A DNA stretch of 64,000 nucleotides from Drosophila pseudoobscura. Lineage: Eukaryota > Arthropoda > Insecta > Diptera > Drosophilidae. Position numbers and translations under genes: made by a program. Within the stretch, counting starts at the first letter, position 1. Each line of letters starts with the position of its first letter. The DNA lies in assembly GCF_009870125.1 (NCBI RefSeq), contig NC_046680.1:4402001-4466000 (forward strand), given 5' to 3'. The notes beneath the pieces were generated by a model, which saw only the letters and a list, made by a program, of their open reading frames with translations, had not been told where the DNA came from and made no database searches. This document shows positions 13,736-24,076 of the stretch, in pieces.

Positions 13736-13925
13736 TGTAAGATATGAATATTAGTTTATAAGATTTGAATATTAGTTACTCATCGATAGTTTATAAGAAA
13801 TACCAATGTACCCGATATATCGATACTTGTCCTCGACAAGTATCGATATGCCAACACAAATCAATTGATATACGACAATGAAGACAGAAGAACATATAAT
13901 AAAACCGTGCTATTAAAAGTTTACA
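13736..13925 (+). repeat. 5' LTR of the short LTR element
   Basis: 190 bp, TG...CA ends, apparently identical to the 3' LTR. It contains a palindromic run around TATCGATACTTGTCCTCGAC with its mirror AAGTATCGATA, and AATAAAA near its end. Confidence 0.9.
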
Positions 13926-13980
13926 TATCAGGTGTGGGGTTTGCCCAAAAAAAAAAAAAATAAATAAATAAAACTCTGCG

Positions 13981-14784
13981 ATGAACTATGCGGACATAAG
14001 AGCGAAAACCAAAAGTGAACTTAGCGACATATTGCGTAGGCAAAACGTATATTTTGATCAAGATGCCAACATACACCAATTACGTACAGCAGTGAAAAAA
14101 ATCATGGAAGACACGCATGAGCTAGGAAATACGGCGCCAAGCGCAGACGAGACTATGCAGGCAGACATTTTTGCAGTCCCGGTTGAGCGCGAGATAGACA
14201 GAGACAACCGTAGTGCACAACACGCAGTAAAAGCGGCGCCAGAAGAACATGGTGAAAATGTGCAGAAGGCTCGAGAAGCATTCATGCCGCGACAAGACAA
14301 CGCTTGTTCGAAATTGACCATGCGATCAGATGAATACGAAGAAGAATCGCGCCGTTTGCAGCAGTTGGAACAATTGTACGTTTCTCGCAAGCGCTTAGCT
14401 GATCTCAAATTAAGCATATTGAAAACGGAGAAAGAGGCTAGAGAGTTGGAAACTATAAGAGAAATAGCAAGTGAGAACATACGGTTGTCGCAGAAAAGAA
14501 ATGAGAAGATGTATGCCCATAAACATAGAGCCCCATTAAAGTATGAACCTGGTGACTATGTAGCAGTCCGGCATGTGGACACAACACCGGGGATCAATAA
14601 GAAGTTCGCACCAAAGTATCGAGGACCGTACAGGATCAATAGAGTTTTGGATAATGATCGTTATGAGGTTGTCGACATTGAGGACTGTCAGTTGACGCAA
14701 ATGCCATTCCGAAGTATACTAGAACCAGCAAGGCTTAAACCCTGGGTAGAGTGTAATGATAAAACCATGGTCTCATGTTGTTAA
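13981..14784 (+). CDS. Single ORF of the short LTR element (gag-like N-terminus, integrase-like C-terminus)
   Basis: 267 codons starting MNYADIRAKTKSELSDILRR. The first third is charged and helical, as at the start of some gypsy-type Gag proteins. The middle is coiled-coil (LYVSRKRLADLKLSILKTE). The last 90 residues resemble the C-terminal domain of gypsy-class integrases: YEPGDYVAVRHVD, then KFAPKYRGPYRINRVLDNDR, then MPFRSILEPARLKPWVE. This is a fossil-type element ORF, not a host gene; I describe it as found. Whether it makes protein is unknown. Confidence 0.75.
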   Translation: MNYADIRAKTKSELSDILRRQNVYFDQDANIHQLRTAVKKIMEDTHELGNTAPSADETMQADIFAVPVEREIDRDNRSAQHAVKAAPEEHGENVQKAREAFMPRQDNACSKLTMRSDEYEEESRRLQQLEQLYVSRKRLADLKLSILKTEKEARELETIREIASENIRLSQKRNEKMYAHKHRAPLKYEPGDYVAVRHVDTTPGINKKFAPKYRGPYRINRVLDNDRYEVVDIEDCQLTQMPFRSILEPARLKPWVECNDKTMVSCC

Positions 14785-14890
14785 TCGATGAAGTAGTATG
14801 TAAAGTAAGACAATACCGACTAAGAAATGTTTAACCAACTGTATGCCTTAGTGTGTAGATCGTGGGCGATCTGTAGTCAGGTTGCCCGAA

Positions 14891-15080
14891 TGTAAGATAT
14901 GAATATTAGTTTATAAGATTTGAATATTAGTTACTCATCGATAGTTTATAAGAAATACCAATGTACCCGATATATCGATACTTGTCCTCGACAAGTATCG
15001 ATATGCCAACACAAATCAATTGATATACGACAATGAAGACAGAAGAACATATAATAAAACCGTGCTATTAAAAGTTTACA
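14891..15080 (+). repeat. 3' LTR of the short LTR element
   Basis: 190 bp, TG...CA ends, apparently identical to the copy at 13736-13925, followed by the target-site copy AAAT. Confidence 0.9.
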
Positions 15081-15725
15081 AAATAATAATAATAATAATA
15101 AATAATAAATAAGCAAATAGCTTTAAATCAATAAATAATCTATTAGATTAAATATTTTGAAAAATTTTAGTTTCATTGCATTATTTTTAAAGTCTTAAAG
15201 ATGAATCTTCTACATGAATTTTACATTAATCAAACTAAACGGTTTTTAAGCAATTCGTGTAGCTCTGAACCTTTTGAATAATATCGATAGTTTTTTGATA
15301 AATACAGTGTTGCATTATTTTATAGCTGGTTCTGGCTGTGTAAAGTTTGACCGCTCGAAAAATTTGAAAAAAACTATTAGATGGAAATCGTGCTATTGAA
15401 AATCTATATAGTTAGTTATGGTTTGATATTTTGTTCAATAACTGTGCAAAACTTGCACATATTAGCCTGAAAAAATGTTTCAAAGCATTTAGATTAAACA
15501 ATGGAAACTTAACGAATAAATGTATTTATTTGTATAAATTACGAATCATTTTTCTTCTTAAAAAGTATCCCAATTTTTAAGCTATTTATTTTTGAAAACT
15601 CAGCTGTTTTTTCTTCTAAAATTTTGGCAGCACTGATGAAAAGTGTAGTGCTGGTCAACGTCTTAGAATCAAAAGCATCGATACTTTGATTCGATACCAT
15701 AACAACAGTTCCACGTGCAGCGCAA
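15081..15725. promoter_or_regulatory. Upstream region of the RBM28 homologue with DRE-like sites
   Basis: A/T-rich. A perfect TATCGATA (DRE, bound by DREF in Drosophila) is at 15282-15289, and further CGATA-type sites are near 15677 and 15691 (CATCGATACT, TTCGATACC). DRE-type promoters are typical of growth and housekeeping genes, which fits a ribosome-biogenesis gene directly downstream. An (AAT)n run lies at 15083-15110. Confidence 0.45.
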
Positions 15726-17837
15726 ATGGAGCTAAAAAAAATGAAAGCTATCAAGGATACCACGGATGAATCTACAAGAGAAGCAGGCGAGGATAAGTCC
15801 AAGAAACGTCGCAATCCATTCAATACACAGCGCCTGAAGGAAGAGAAGGAACGGAGGCAGAAGAAGCGTGCTCGTCTCATTGTTCGAAACATTAGCTACA
15901 AGTCCACGGATGCCTCGCTGCGGGAATACTTTTCCAAATGGGGGACGCTGGAGGATGTAAACATATTAAAAAGAGGCGACGGCAAGCTGGTCGGCTGTGC
16001 CTTTGTCCAATACGAGACCATAAACCAGGCCACAAAGGCTATACTGAAAACCAACGGAAAAGATCTGCAGGGAAGAAAAATATTTGTGGACTGGGCGTTG
16101 GGCAAAAATGAGTATTCGGCCAAGAACCCCAAGGATGAGGAGCCGGAAGAGAAGAAGCCAAAGGTGGAAATTAAAGATGAAAGCGGAGAGGAGCCCATAG
16201 TGGAAACTAACGAACATGCCGCCAGTAAGGATGGAAGTGAAGATGCTGAAGAAGCATCGGACTCCGCCTCAAATGAAGGTGAAGAAGATAGTGAAGGGTC
16301 CGATGGAGATGACGATGAAGATGACAGTGACGATGACAAAGATCAAAAAGAAGACAAAGATAAACTGGGCATTGAAAATATTAAAAAGGAAAAAGTAATA
16401 TCCAACGATGTCCAAGAAGGTTGCACAGTTTTCATCAAGAATGTCCCATTCGATGCCGACGACGCAGACCTGCGAAAGGTGTGCCGTAAATTTGGCCTGG
16501 TCAACTATGCCATTATCAATCGGGAGGCTGTTTCCGGTCACTCCCGGGGCACAGCGTTTGTCAAATTCAAGGCTAAAGAATCCGCAGATCTATGCCTGCA
16601 GGCAGGGACAGAGTTCACGCTGATGGATGAGGTGCTGGATCCACATCCAGCTCTAAGCAGAGATGAATTGAAGTCGAAGCAGTCACGGGAAAGCAAGGAT
16701 GATGACACTGGAAAGGATTCGAGAAATTTGTATCTGGCCAGAGAAGGCCTCATCATGTCTGGATCTAAGGCTGCCGATGGTGTTACTGCTTCGGACATGA
16801 CAAAGCGCCATGAGTTGGAGCAGATGAAGACTCAAGTGTTAAAGAACTTAAATCGGTAAGACTTGCTGTTTCTCTTCCTGATCAGATCTGTTTCCACCTT
16901 TCCCCATTCTTGCAGATTTGTTTCGCGGAATCGTTTGTCCATACACAATCTTCCCTATAACTATGACGACGAAAAGTTGAAGCAAATGGCTCAAACCTAC
17001 ACAGGCTTTCGCCCTCATGAATGTCGTGTAATGCGTGAGCACAAAATCACTCCAGAGCATCCACATGGCAAGTCCAAGGGCTTTGGTTTCATCTCCTTTG
17101 AGACACATCAAAGAGCATTGGCTGCACTGCGCAAACTGAACAACAACCCGAACATATTTGGCGCCCAACATGTAAATATTTTCCTCCCAAAATCAAGGAT
17201 TATAATCGAACGATTTCTTTCAATCTTGCAGCGGCCCATTGTAGCTTTCAGTATAGAGGATCGTGCGGTTCACAAAATCAAAGAAAAACGCGACGAGCGG
17301 TCCAAACAGAATAATCCCACCTATCAGACGAAACTGCAGCAGAAGAAAGAGCGTCGTCAGCAGCAGCGGAACGGTCAGCAGACCAAAGAAAAGCCTCCCC
17401 AATCGGACAACAAAACGAAACTGCAGAAGCACATCAAGAAACTGGAGGCCACGCGGGCGGCTAGAACTGAGGGTAAGGAGAAGGAGGAACAACAGCTCAC
17501 CGATGACCAAGACTTTGTGGGGGCGGCCGCCAAACCGGGAACTGCGTTGCGTATGCGCTCCAAGAAAAAGATCATGGAACAAGCCCAGGAGCACATGAAG
17601 CGCGTGAAAACTGAGAAACGCAAGACCAAGAACAAAAAGATACGAGAAACCCACCTGGCGGAGCGAAGGGCTGATAATCGGCCCAAGCAGGGACGCAAAA
17701 AGGAGATTGATGACCTGAAGCCCCTAATTGATAAGTATAAGAAAATGATTACTGGCAACCAGGATGGCGGTGGTGTTAAGGGTATCTTGGGTGGTAAAAT
17801 TAAGAAACCTAAGCGCACAAAGTGGTACGCAGAATAA
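15726..17837 (+). CDS. RNA-binding protein 28 / Nop4-like (CG4806 homologue), ribosome biogenesis
   Basis: Three coding exons, 15726-16855, 16916-17171 and 17232-17837, give 663 residues. There are three RNA recognition motifs. RRM1 at about 49-125 has LIVRNISYKS and CAFVQY. RRM2 at about 232-310 has TVFIKNVPFD and GTAFVKF. RRM3 at about 383-465 has LSIHNLPYNY and GFGFISF. A very acidic linker (about 150-225, Glu/Asp/Ser runs) separates RRM1 and RRM2. The last 180 residues are highly basic, with KKxK-type nucleolar signals. This is the layout of RBM28/Nop4, a nucleolar factor of large-subunit pre-rRNA processing. The long antisense ORFs over the acidic part are composition artefacts. AATAAA follows at 17872-17877. 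Confidence 0.92.
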
Positions 17838-17987
17838 GCTTCACCCTGTCTAGGCTAAGGAAAACGGTAGCAATAAAAATGTAAATGAGAAACCCAACCC
17901 AGGTGTCTCAGGTAAATGGGGAAATTTTCCGTATAAACATCTGCCATATAGGCCCTGCAAGTGAAAGATTCTACCTGTAAGATGTGG

Positions 17988-18023
17988 TATATATAACTGG
18001 AAGACAATGTCTGTTCTTCAGTA
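17988..18023 (+). promoter_or_regulatory. TATA box and Inr of the 148-aa gene
   Basis: TATATATAA at 17988-17996 is followed 30 bases later by TCAGTA (18018-18023), the usual Drosophila TATA/Inr arrangement. It lies about 65 bases upstream of the ATG at 18085 and only about 110 bases after the polyadenylation signal of the RBM28 homologue. Confidence 0.6.
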
Positions 18024-18084
18024 TTGCCTAGCAGTGTCTGTGAAGCGTTTCAAGCGCTCTAAATCGAATACACATATTAATAAG

Positions 18085-18590
18085 ATGGCTCCGCGTGAAA
18101 AAGTTGAATTCGTTTTAGTTCGCCTGTCGTATGTGCCATATATGTAAGTACCCAACATAGATTCCAAGTATTGCGATATCATTAAGGAATTCCAATCCAC
18201 AGCCATCCTTTATATCCACGCATCAGCTATCAGATTAGAAAACACCCTCCAACAGGGTCAGTTGTACAAGTCCGTGATTGGTTCGAGCATGTAATGCTAA
18301 GAGAACATTCGAAACTTCCACCTGGTGTTAATCTGCGCTACTCCGAGTGGCGCATTATCACCGGGGACGTGGATCTCTTCAAGGTGGAGGGCTGTCGCTT
18401 CGACAAGATCATGTTGGTGCTCGGCGAGGAGAACATATCATGGGTGTTCTATCAAAACATGCCACTACATCGTCGCATCGAGGGAAGTGCTTGCTTACCA
18501 GTAAGCTACTGCGGCTGCTGCCTCAACAATCAGTACTTGGATATAATGAAGAAGATTAAGCAAACTCTGTCGAGAACGAAATTGCGATAA
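18085..18590 (+). CDS. Unrecognised small protein, 148 aa
   Basis: Two coding exons, 18085-18143 and 18203-18590, join in frame through a GTAAGT/CACAG intron. They give a 148-residue protein starting MAPREKVEFVLVRLSYVPYI. I do not recognise the family. It has no signal peptide and no membrane segment. It holds a Tyr/Arg/Pro-rich first third, then FKVEGCRFDKIMLVLGEENI and ISWVFYQNMPL. A Cys-rich patch (CLPVSYCGCCLNN) precedes a basic tail, KIKQTLSRTKLR. The gene has its own TATA/Inr promoter and AATAAA-type signals right after the stop, so it looks real and intact. A strong TATA promoter suggests stage- or tissue-restricted expression; that is inference. Confidence 0.7.
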
Positions 18591-18677
18591 AATAAAATAA
18601 AATCATTGAAGTACTAATGGAAACAATAGTTTATGTTAAGATGATCGCTTTCAATTTCACTATACAATAGCAGCTGT

Positions 18678-19495
18678 CTACTCCAGCCAGTGGAAGCGAG
18701 AACCGTACTTGGCTGGAGGCTTGGGGTAATCTTCGGGCAAGCCGGGGGTGGCATCCGGATACGATTTGATCTCCTCCTTCTTGGGAGCCTCGCGTGCAGA
18801 TTGAATGACCTGGGTAATATAATTTAATGTGTTACATTTAATAAACATGATTTTGACGATTCACTTACCTTGGCCCTGGAAAAGTAGCCATAAGAAGGGC
18901 GCTCCCAGTCAAAGTTATCCTTAACACACTTGTCAAACACACCTTGGGTCTTGCGGCACCTAAAATAGCGAATGATGAGCATCTTTTGATACTAAGTGGA
19001 CCCTTAAATTACTGTGCAAATGCCATTGTACCACTGCTCTTGTCCAGGCAAGTGGCGTACTGCATAAACTCCTCATGGCAGGTCTTCTTCACCTTGCGGA
19101 AGAAGTTCAGGGCGCAACTGGTAACCGCCTTTCCCTCCCCCAAGCAGGCACGCGGATCGTCCAGCTCTTGCCTGCACAACATAAACTCCTGAAATTACAT
19201 GGGAATTAAACGTAAACAAACCCAGAACGGTGGGGTTTTGAGGTTAGGTTATATAACTGAAGCGGACCAATTTTGGTGTCCAGACCGATCTTAATTTATG
19301 TTTTCGTTGCACAGCAGCTAAAGACTCATATATAGAATTAATCTGAAGTAAAATAAATGCACTAACATTATTTTCCTGCTCGCATTGCTTGCCTAAGTGG
19401 AAGGCACCCGCACGCATAGCCGCTGAAGAAAGATTCAGCTCCTGAACATTGAGCTCAGCCTCCTCTGGCAGCGTTGTGTTGTTGGTTATGACCAT
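18678..19495 (-). CDS. ND-19: NADH dehydrogenase 19-kDa subunit (NDUFA8/PGIV), complex I
   Basis: Four coding exons on minus: 19495-19367, 19188-19013, 18959-18869 and 18809-18678. They give 175 residues, the length I recall for the fly protein. The start is [17 protein letters not shown]. Paired cysteines in [30 protein letters not shown] and QYATCLD, then [16 protein letters not shown], match the twin CHCH folds of NDUFA8. It ends in [21 protein letters not shown]8 is an accessory subunit on the intermembrane-space side of complex I, oxidised there through the Mia40 pathway. It is head-to-head with the isochorismatase gene, about 580 bases apart, and a 106-bp repeat lies between them. Confidence 0.93.
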
Positions 19496-19610
19496 GGCGA
19501 AGTTTATCTTCTTCCCTCTGTTTTATTTGTCTGCAAGGATCGGTTTAATTAATATTAAATGTGAATATTTAAATTTCAATACCCAGACACAAAACACAAC
19601 AGCTGACTAG

Positions 19611-19716
19611 ATTAATTTCGGTACACGGTAACTACACGCTAACTACAAATTGCTACATATTAACTACATTAGTATGTAAATACTAAAAGCGACACATCAA
19701 GGGGAAATGTGTTGTT
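19611..19716. repeat. 106-bp dispersed repeat, copy 1 (TAACTACA repeats)
   Basis: Matches 36422-36530 over its whole length at about 80% by eye. It holds several copies of TAACTACA (GGTAACTACACGCTAACTAC...) and then GCGACAC...AAGGGGA.ATGTGT. It lies about 115 bases upstream of the ND-19 ATG. No coding. It could be a relic of a mobile element or a shared upstream control segment. Confidence 0.7.
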
Positions 19717-19996
19717 CCATGGAAATATTCGGTATTTTCCGGTATTTTAAAACATGAAAATTTCGTGGAAAAAAGAAGAAGAAGACGAATTCAGTCCATT
19801 TTCTTCAATCTATTAATTTAATTTTCAATTTTATATAAAAATCCAATAAATGCAAGTATTTCGAATAGGCCAATCATGTATAGAATTGATTCATCAATCG
19901 TACAAAATTGAGTGGGCATGGCCAAATGTTCTATATAGCTAGTAATATTCGTCGGAATATCAAAAACGAGGAATATGTAAAATATAACTTGAATTT

Positions 19997-20020
19997 GTCA
20001 GTATATTTACGGTATATTTT
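19997..20020 (+). promoter_or_regulatory. Paired Ohler motif-6-like core promoter element
   Basis: GTCAGTATATTTACGGTATA plus TTTT, two tandem matches to the Drosophila core promoter motif 6 (KTYRGTATWTTT). It lies 57-80 bases upstream of the isochorismatase ATG, in the sense direction. The same 24 bases occur inverted at 36188-36211 (identical) and at 45890-45913 (one difference), each upstream of a minus-strand gene. Confidence 0.65.
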
Positions 20021-20076
20021 TAAAATGAAACGAATTTTCCAATCAGAAACTAATAAAAATTTTTTGATCAGCAAAT

Positions 20077-20834
20077 ATGGCTCTGCGACGTTGTCACCTA
20101 AATCCGAAGAAAACCTTGTTCCTGCTATGTGATATACAGGAAAAGTTTCGGCTTGCCATGCCTCTTTTTGAGAATATGATCAAGAATGTGGACAAGCTGG
20201 TAAGTTGACCTTTGACTAGGAACTTCTCTTATCTGCAAGGTTGTCGAGATTAACTAAGTTCCATTGCAGACCAAAGCTGGCAAGGTGCTAGATGTACCCT
20301 TGATCGTGACCGAACATTATCCCGAGAAGCTCGGCAAGACTGTGGCCCAACTAGATGTGAGCCACGCAAAGCTGGTCTCTAGTAAGACCCTCTTTAGTAT
20401 GGTTACACCGGAGGTGAAGGCAGTTATCAAGGATATATTTAGCGGAAAGCCGGAAGATGTGGTCCTGTACGGCTTGGAGGTTGGTTCCTAGTCTAATTTA
20501 GTTAAACCTTGGACTTACAATCATTCTATTCGTGAAACAGTCTCATATTTGTGTGGAGCAGACCGCCATTGATCTCTTGGAGCAGAACATCAACGTGTAC
20601 ATAGTGGCGGACTGCTGCTCTTCTCGTCTAAACCAGGATCGGGACTTGGCCCTGGACCGATTGCAACAGGCAGGCTGTGTGATAACCACAAGTGAGAGCG
20701 TAATTTTTGATCTTGTGCGAGATAAGAACAATGCCCAATTCGATACGATACGGAAACTAGTCAGCCAGACCTCGGTGGACATGGAACTTAGGCGCACTGG
20801 TGCCGGGCTGCCGGTGGGCAGTGCAAAGTTGTGA
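20077..20834 (+). CDS. Isochorismatase domain-containing protein (ISOC1/2-like, CG3663 homologue)
   Basis: Three coding exons, 20077-20199, 20270-20479 and 20541-20834, give 208 residues. The isochorismatase fold spans nearly the whole protein. It starts with TLFLLCDIQEKF, where the Asp is the first catalytic-site residue. PLIVTEHYPEKLGKT and the SHICVEQTAIDLL box with the conserved Cys follow, and the protein continues NVYIVADCC. The family is related to hydrolases of the cysteine-hydrolase superfamily; the substrate of animal ISOC proteins is not known. The motif-6-type promoter element upstream suggests housekeeping expression. The gene appears intact. Confidence 0.9.
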
Positions 20835-21068
20835 GGCGTCTGTTTTGTTATCCTTTTCTAGTGGTGTCAAATGCATTTGTATATAAGAAGAATTTGTTAT
20901 TTAAATGGGGTGGAAATACTACTCAAGCAGCCGCCCTTTTTCCTTCGACTATAAAGCACACAAATTATAAGTTTTGCGTTGTAAACTTTTAATATTTGAA
21001 CAAGGCTACGGGGAGGAGACTCCGCGGAAAGCAGAACGCAATTGCACAAGAATGGCACTCTGGAATGC

Positions 21069-21570
21069 TCAGTGGTGACGAGGGCCATGTGGATTGGTTG
21101 GATGAGGATGAGCTGGCTGGGAATGAACCAACCGGGGCTGGGAATGAGGATGGGCAGGACGAGGCTCTTCCTTGTGCGGATGCGCATCGATGTAGGCCAA
21201 GGCCCTGAGAATTGCCTCTGGAGTGGGTGGTGGCGTGGGCAGGAGATCACCGTGCGGATGATAGCCATTCTCATCGGCCGTGTAGGACACCTTTACGGGC
21301 AGTCCTTCTTTTGAGGTGAAGTGATATTCACCATGAACCTGATGCTCGTCCCCAGCTTCTCCGGCACCAATGCCATTGGTTATGTCATAGCCGTAGGAGA
21401 ACTTTCCATGTCCGTCCTCCTTCTTGTACTGCTTTTCAACATGGGCATGCGCATCGTCGTCGGTGGCGGTGCAAGCGGCAACCAGCAGGATGAAGGCCAG
21501 CTGGGATACAAAGAGTTGAGTGAATATACATATGGGCTGAACTCTAGCATCCACTTACGTATTTGAACAT
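21069..21570 (-). CDS. RR-1 cuticle protein (CPR family), 147 aa
   Basis: A 4-codon first exon (21570-21559, MFKY) is split by an intron from the main exon 21500-21069. This short first exon is a hallmark of insect CPR genes. A signal peptide (MFKYLAFILLVAACTAT) is followed by the Rebers-Riddiford RR-1 chitin-binding domain (FSYGYDITNGI...VHGEYHF...PVKVSYTADENGYHP). The tail is rich in His and Pro (HPHKEEPRPAHPHSQPRLVH). It is a structural protein secreted into the procuticle, where it binds chitin. It is tandem and co-oriented with the shorter CPR gene at 21.8 kb, likely an old duplication. I cannot name the orthologue. Confidence 0.9.
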
Positions 21571-21622
21571 TCTGAAAAAGTCTGTAAAAGCAAACTGTTG
21601 CTCAATGAAACAAGGCCTAAGG

Positions 21623-21630
21623 CTTATATA
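21623..21630 (-). promoter_or_regulatory. TATA box of the 147-aa cuticle gene
   Basis: TATATAAG on the minus strand, about 55 bases upstream of the ATG at 21570, with a CAACAGTTTG initiator-like string between. Typical of strongly, stage-specifically expressed cuticle genes. Confidence 0.6.
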
Positions 21631-21830
21631 CTTTCAATCGAATTCACATTATCCGCAATTTAAAATTCCTGTGTAACCAGTTGGGAGAGTGCTGTGCTGG
21701 CTAACTGGTGGCAGATCCACCCGTGAAGTCATAAATTAAATGGAGCAAAATGGTGCCAACGTTTAATTGCACTTGATAACAAACAGAAATTTCGTAAATA
21801 TATAGTCAAGGTCATCATTTGATCTGTTGA

Positions 21831-22168
21831 TCAGTTGATTTGGGGATGAAAGCCGGTGGCATCGGCGGTGTATGTCACGCGGATTTGCTTTCCGTCCTCC
21901 CCCAACAGAAAGTATTCGCCCTGTATTCCATTAACATTTCCTTTGGCCTTCACTGAGATGCCATTGCTGGTCTCAATCTCGTGCTGAAACTGTCCCGCTC
22001 CGTCCAGGTTCTGAAGATTCTGTGACTTGAGCAGCTCCGCATTACGATCGTCCTCACTGCAGCTAACCAGCACCACCGCCAGAGCAAAGATCAGGGTCTG
22101 TTGAATGCGAAATGTTAGCTAAGATTTTTAAGCCACCTTTGACAGCTTCCACTCACATATTTCAGCAT
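21831..22168 (-). CDS. Cpr60D: RR-1 cuticle protein, 92 aa (Cpr60D-like)
   Basis: A first exon of 4 codons (22168-22157, MLKY) and a second exon (22097-21831) give 92 residues. The signal peptide is MLKYTLIFALAVVLVSCS. The RR-1 domain has FQHEIETSNGISVKAKGNVN, GIQGEYFLLGEDGKQ and RVTYTADATGFHPQ, and the protein stops directly after it. Length (about 93 in D. melanogaster Cpr60D, from memory) and the company of ND-19 and CG3663 homologues suggest Cpr60D. The CPR family assignment is firm; the symbol is inference. It is a secreted chitin-binding cuticle component. Confidence 0.8.
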
Positions 22169-22218
22169 TTCTAGCATGAACCAAATAGATGTGAAACAAT
22201 GGGCTAGTGGACAGCAGC

Positions 22219-22226
22219 CTTTTATA
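22219..22226 (-). promoter_or_regulatory. TATA box of the 92-aa cuticle gene
   Basis: TATAAAAG on the minus strand, about 52 bases before the ATG at 22168. Confidence 0.6.
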
Positions 22227-23400
22227 CTGCGGCAAAGTTGTTTTAGCAAACGGGTTTGTTTCCATCGCATCTGCTAATGAATAAAGAACTTCGCTTTGTC
22301 TCATTCGAGTCTGTTGTTGTGTCTGGCGGTGACGGTCTCCCTCCCTGAACTAGAGAGCAAATTAATAGTGGTTTGGTTGCCTTTTCTCAATGTTCAGCCC
22401 ACAAGTACTGGGGTGATTTTTAAAACAATTTATTCTAAATTAAAGTTGTCTGGTTCGGTCTTTGGGCTGGATGCAAGTGCTTGTACATCTCCTTGTCTCC
22501 TAGTTGTCAGTTGACCAGAATTTTTCCAATTTTTCACACAAATTCACTTTCCCCGCAAATCTAATATTTCACTCAATTAATTGCTAATATAAGCCACGTA
22601 TTAGCTATGGTATTAGTTCTGGTACCACCGGGCTTCTGCTGAGCTTAATAATCGACGACCGAAAAATCATCCTTATCGAGTCATATATGTTGGAGGCACA
22701 GATTTTAAGATTGTTTCCTTGCGAAATAATGGAAGACTGGAGGACAGGCATGGATGCAATACATTGCAACAGGTTCGAAGAGCATGGAGAGCTCTCACTC
22801 TCTCTCCTACTCTGGCGACTAAATAATAGTTTTTTTTTCTTTTCCAGAAGCCCGGTGGTGGTCGAAGCTGGTGAAGAGACACCCATGAAAGGCGTGGGAG
22901 GAGAAAGCCTTGGAGATGGGAAACGAAACGCGCGAAACTAAATTACTTCCCCCTCCCGTTCAATACCATCCCACAGTAGGTGAATGAAAGGAACGGTGGC
23001 GTTCAATAAGGAAGTCCTTCGTCCGCTGTCACGTGATGCGAATGAGTTTAAATCCTTTTCGCTCATTCAATTTCAAACTATTTCTATTTGGCGCTTAAGT
23101 TTGGTGGGAGATTTTTGGGATTTTCTCTGATCGGATTTTTTCTCGCCTACATTCCATACTAAGTACTAAATGGGAGTACTTAAAAATAATTACGCAATAA
23201 AAGCAAGTAATATTCTAAATATTACTAGCTAGTAGTAGTGGCTAGCTCTTTCTCCGGCTCGCGCCCATCGTACTCGAAAGGATGGCACTCGACAAAGATG
23301 TGATGGCGTCCTTCACCACCACCCATATAGCTTGGTATATAGGGCAGCATACATAAATTTACCGGATTTTCTTTTCAGATCCTGCCATTTCAATTCTTTT
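22227..23400. other. Intergenic, no gene supported
   Basis: Between the cuticle genes and the transposase-like ORF. Short ORFs only. The frame of the transposase-like ORF is already open from about 23330. Confidence 0.35.
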
Positions 23401-23808
23401 AAGTCCGTTGTCACTATGTACTGTAGCTTCAAACAAATTATGCATTCCTTCAACGCGGCAAAACCGTTGAACCAACCGCTAGTAGAGATTAAAAGAGCCA
23501 TTCGGCATGTCGAGCGACCAGGGCACGTCGAAGAGCTCAAACGTGGAAAAATAGATTTACTATCAAACCTTTCGGTTTTTACTGGTCAGCCATTTGTACT
23601 CATCTTCGATGAGTACCACATCCCACTGCTCTTGACTGTATTTCCACCACGCTGGAAAGTGCTAGCAATAGCTGGCTTCAAAGTGGACGGAACTAGCTTC
23701 CGTTTCATTTACTTGCGTGTGGTGCCCATAGCTCAAGCACTTCCGATTGATGGTGCCCGTTCCAAACTGGGCTTAAAAAAAATAAACGCGGCCTTAAGTA
23801 TCGTCCTG
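23332..23808 (+). pseudogene. Transposase-like gene, 5' part (interrupted by a LINE)
   Basis: The frame reads LPDFLFRSCHFNSFKSV..., with a Met codon at about 23416, and runs to ...KKINAALSIVL. There the LINE begins, and the frame resumes at 28793. VFTGQPFVLIFDEYHIPLLL looks like the first acidic strand of an RNase H-like catalytic core. RWKVLAIAGFKVDGTSFRFI would be the following strands. By plan (FDE..., later CDG, later FPHL) it resembles P-element/THAP9-type transposases, but I do not recognise the exact family. No inverted repeats were found at its ends, so a domesticated or solitary transposase-derived gene is possible. The insertion breaks it. Confidence 0.5.
23795..23808 (+). repeat. 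Target-site duplication of the LINE, left copy
   Basis: TAAGTATCGTCCTG, repeated exactly at 28779-28792. Confidence 0.9.
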
Positions 23809-24076
23809 GCTGGCGAAAATCCTCCAGCTGAACCCTCCACGAGGGTGCCGGCTGGGCAATGGACACTGCATTACCCCGGACAAGGGTAATGCACTGTCGC
23901 TTGCTCTGTCCGGGGTAATGCAGTGTCTAGCTAAGGCTATGGTCCGGCGTCTTCCCGATTCAAAGTCGGGGGACCCAAACCAGGGCCATGGCTAGAGGTG
24001 CCTGGCGGTCAGGCCTAAAACGCTAGGGGGTGGTCCCCCCGAAAAATATTAACCAGTATGGACCCTCGGGCCAACT

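Larger units (their letters stand above)
13736..15080 (+). mobile_element. Short, very young LTR retroelement (Ty3/gypsy-type, non-autonomous)
   Basis: Two LTRs of 190 bp, 13736-13925 and 14891-15080, both begin TGTAAG and end TTTACA. I find no difference between them by eye. The element is flanked by a 4-bp target duplication AAAT (13732-13735 and 15081-15084). The identical LTRs mean a very recent insertion on an evolutionary scale. The interior is under 1 kb and carries one ORF (13981-14784). There is no room for protease, reverse transcriptase and RNase H, so the element is broken as an autonomous unit and would depend on another element. It sits between the divergently transcribed noppera-bo and the RBM28 homologue. 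Confidence 0.9.

Noticed and set aside
15896-16339. 147-codon Ser-rich ORF antisense to the RBM28 homologue
   Set aside because: It mirrors the acidic Glu/Asp run of the sense protein; composition artefact.
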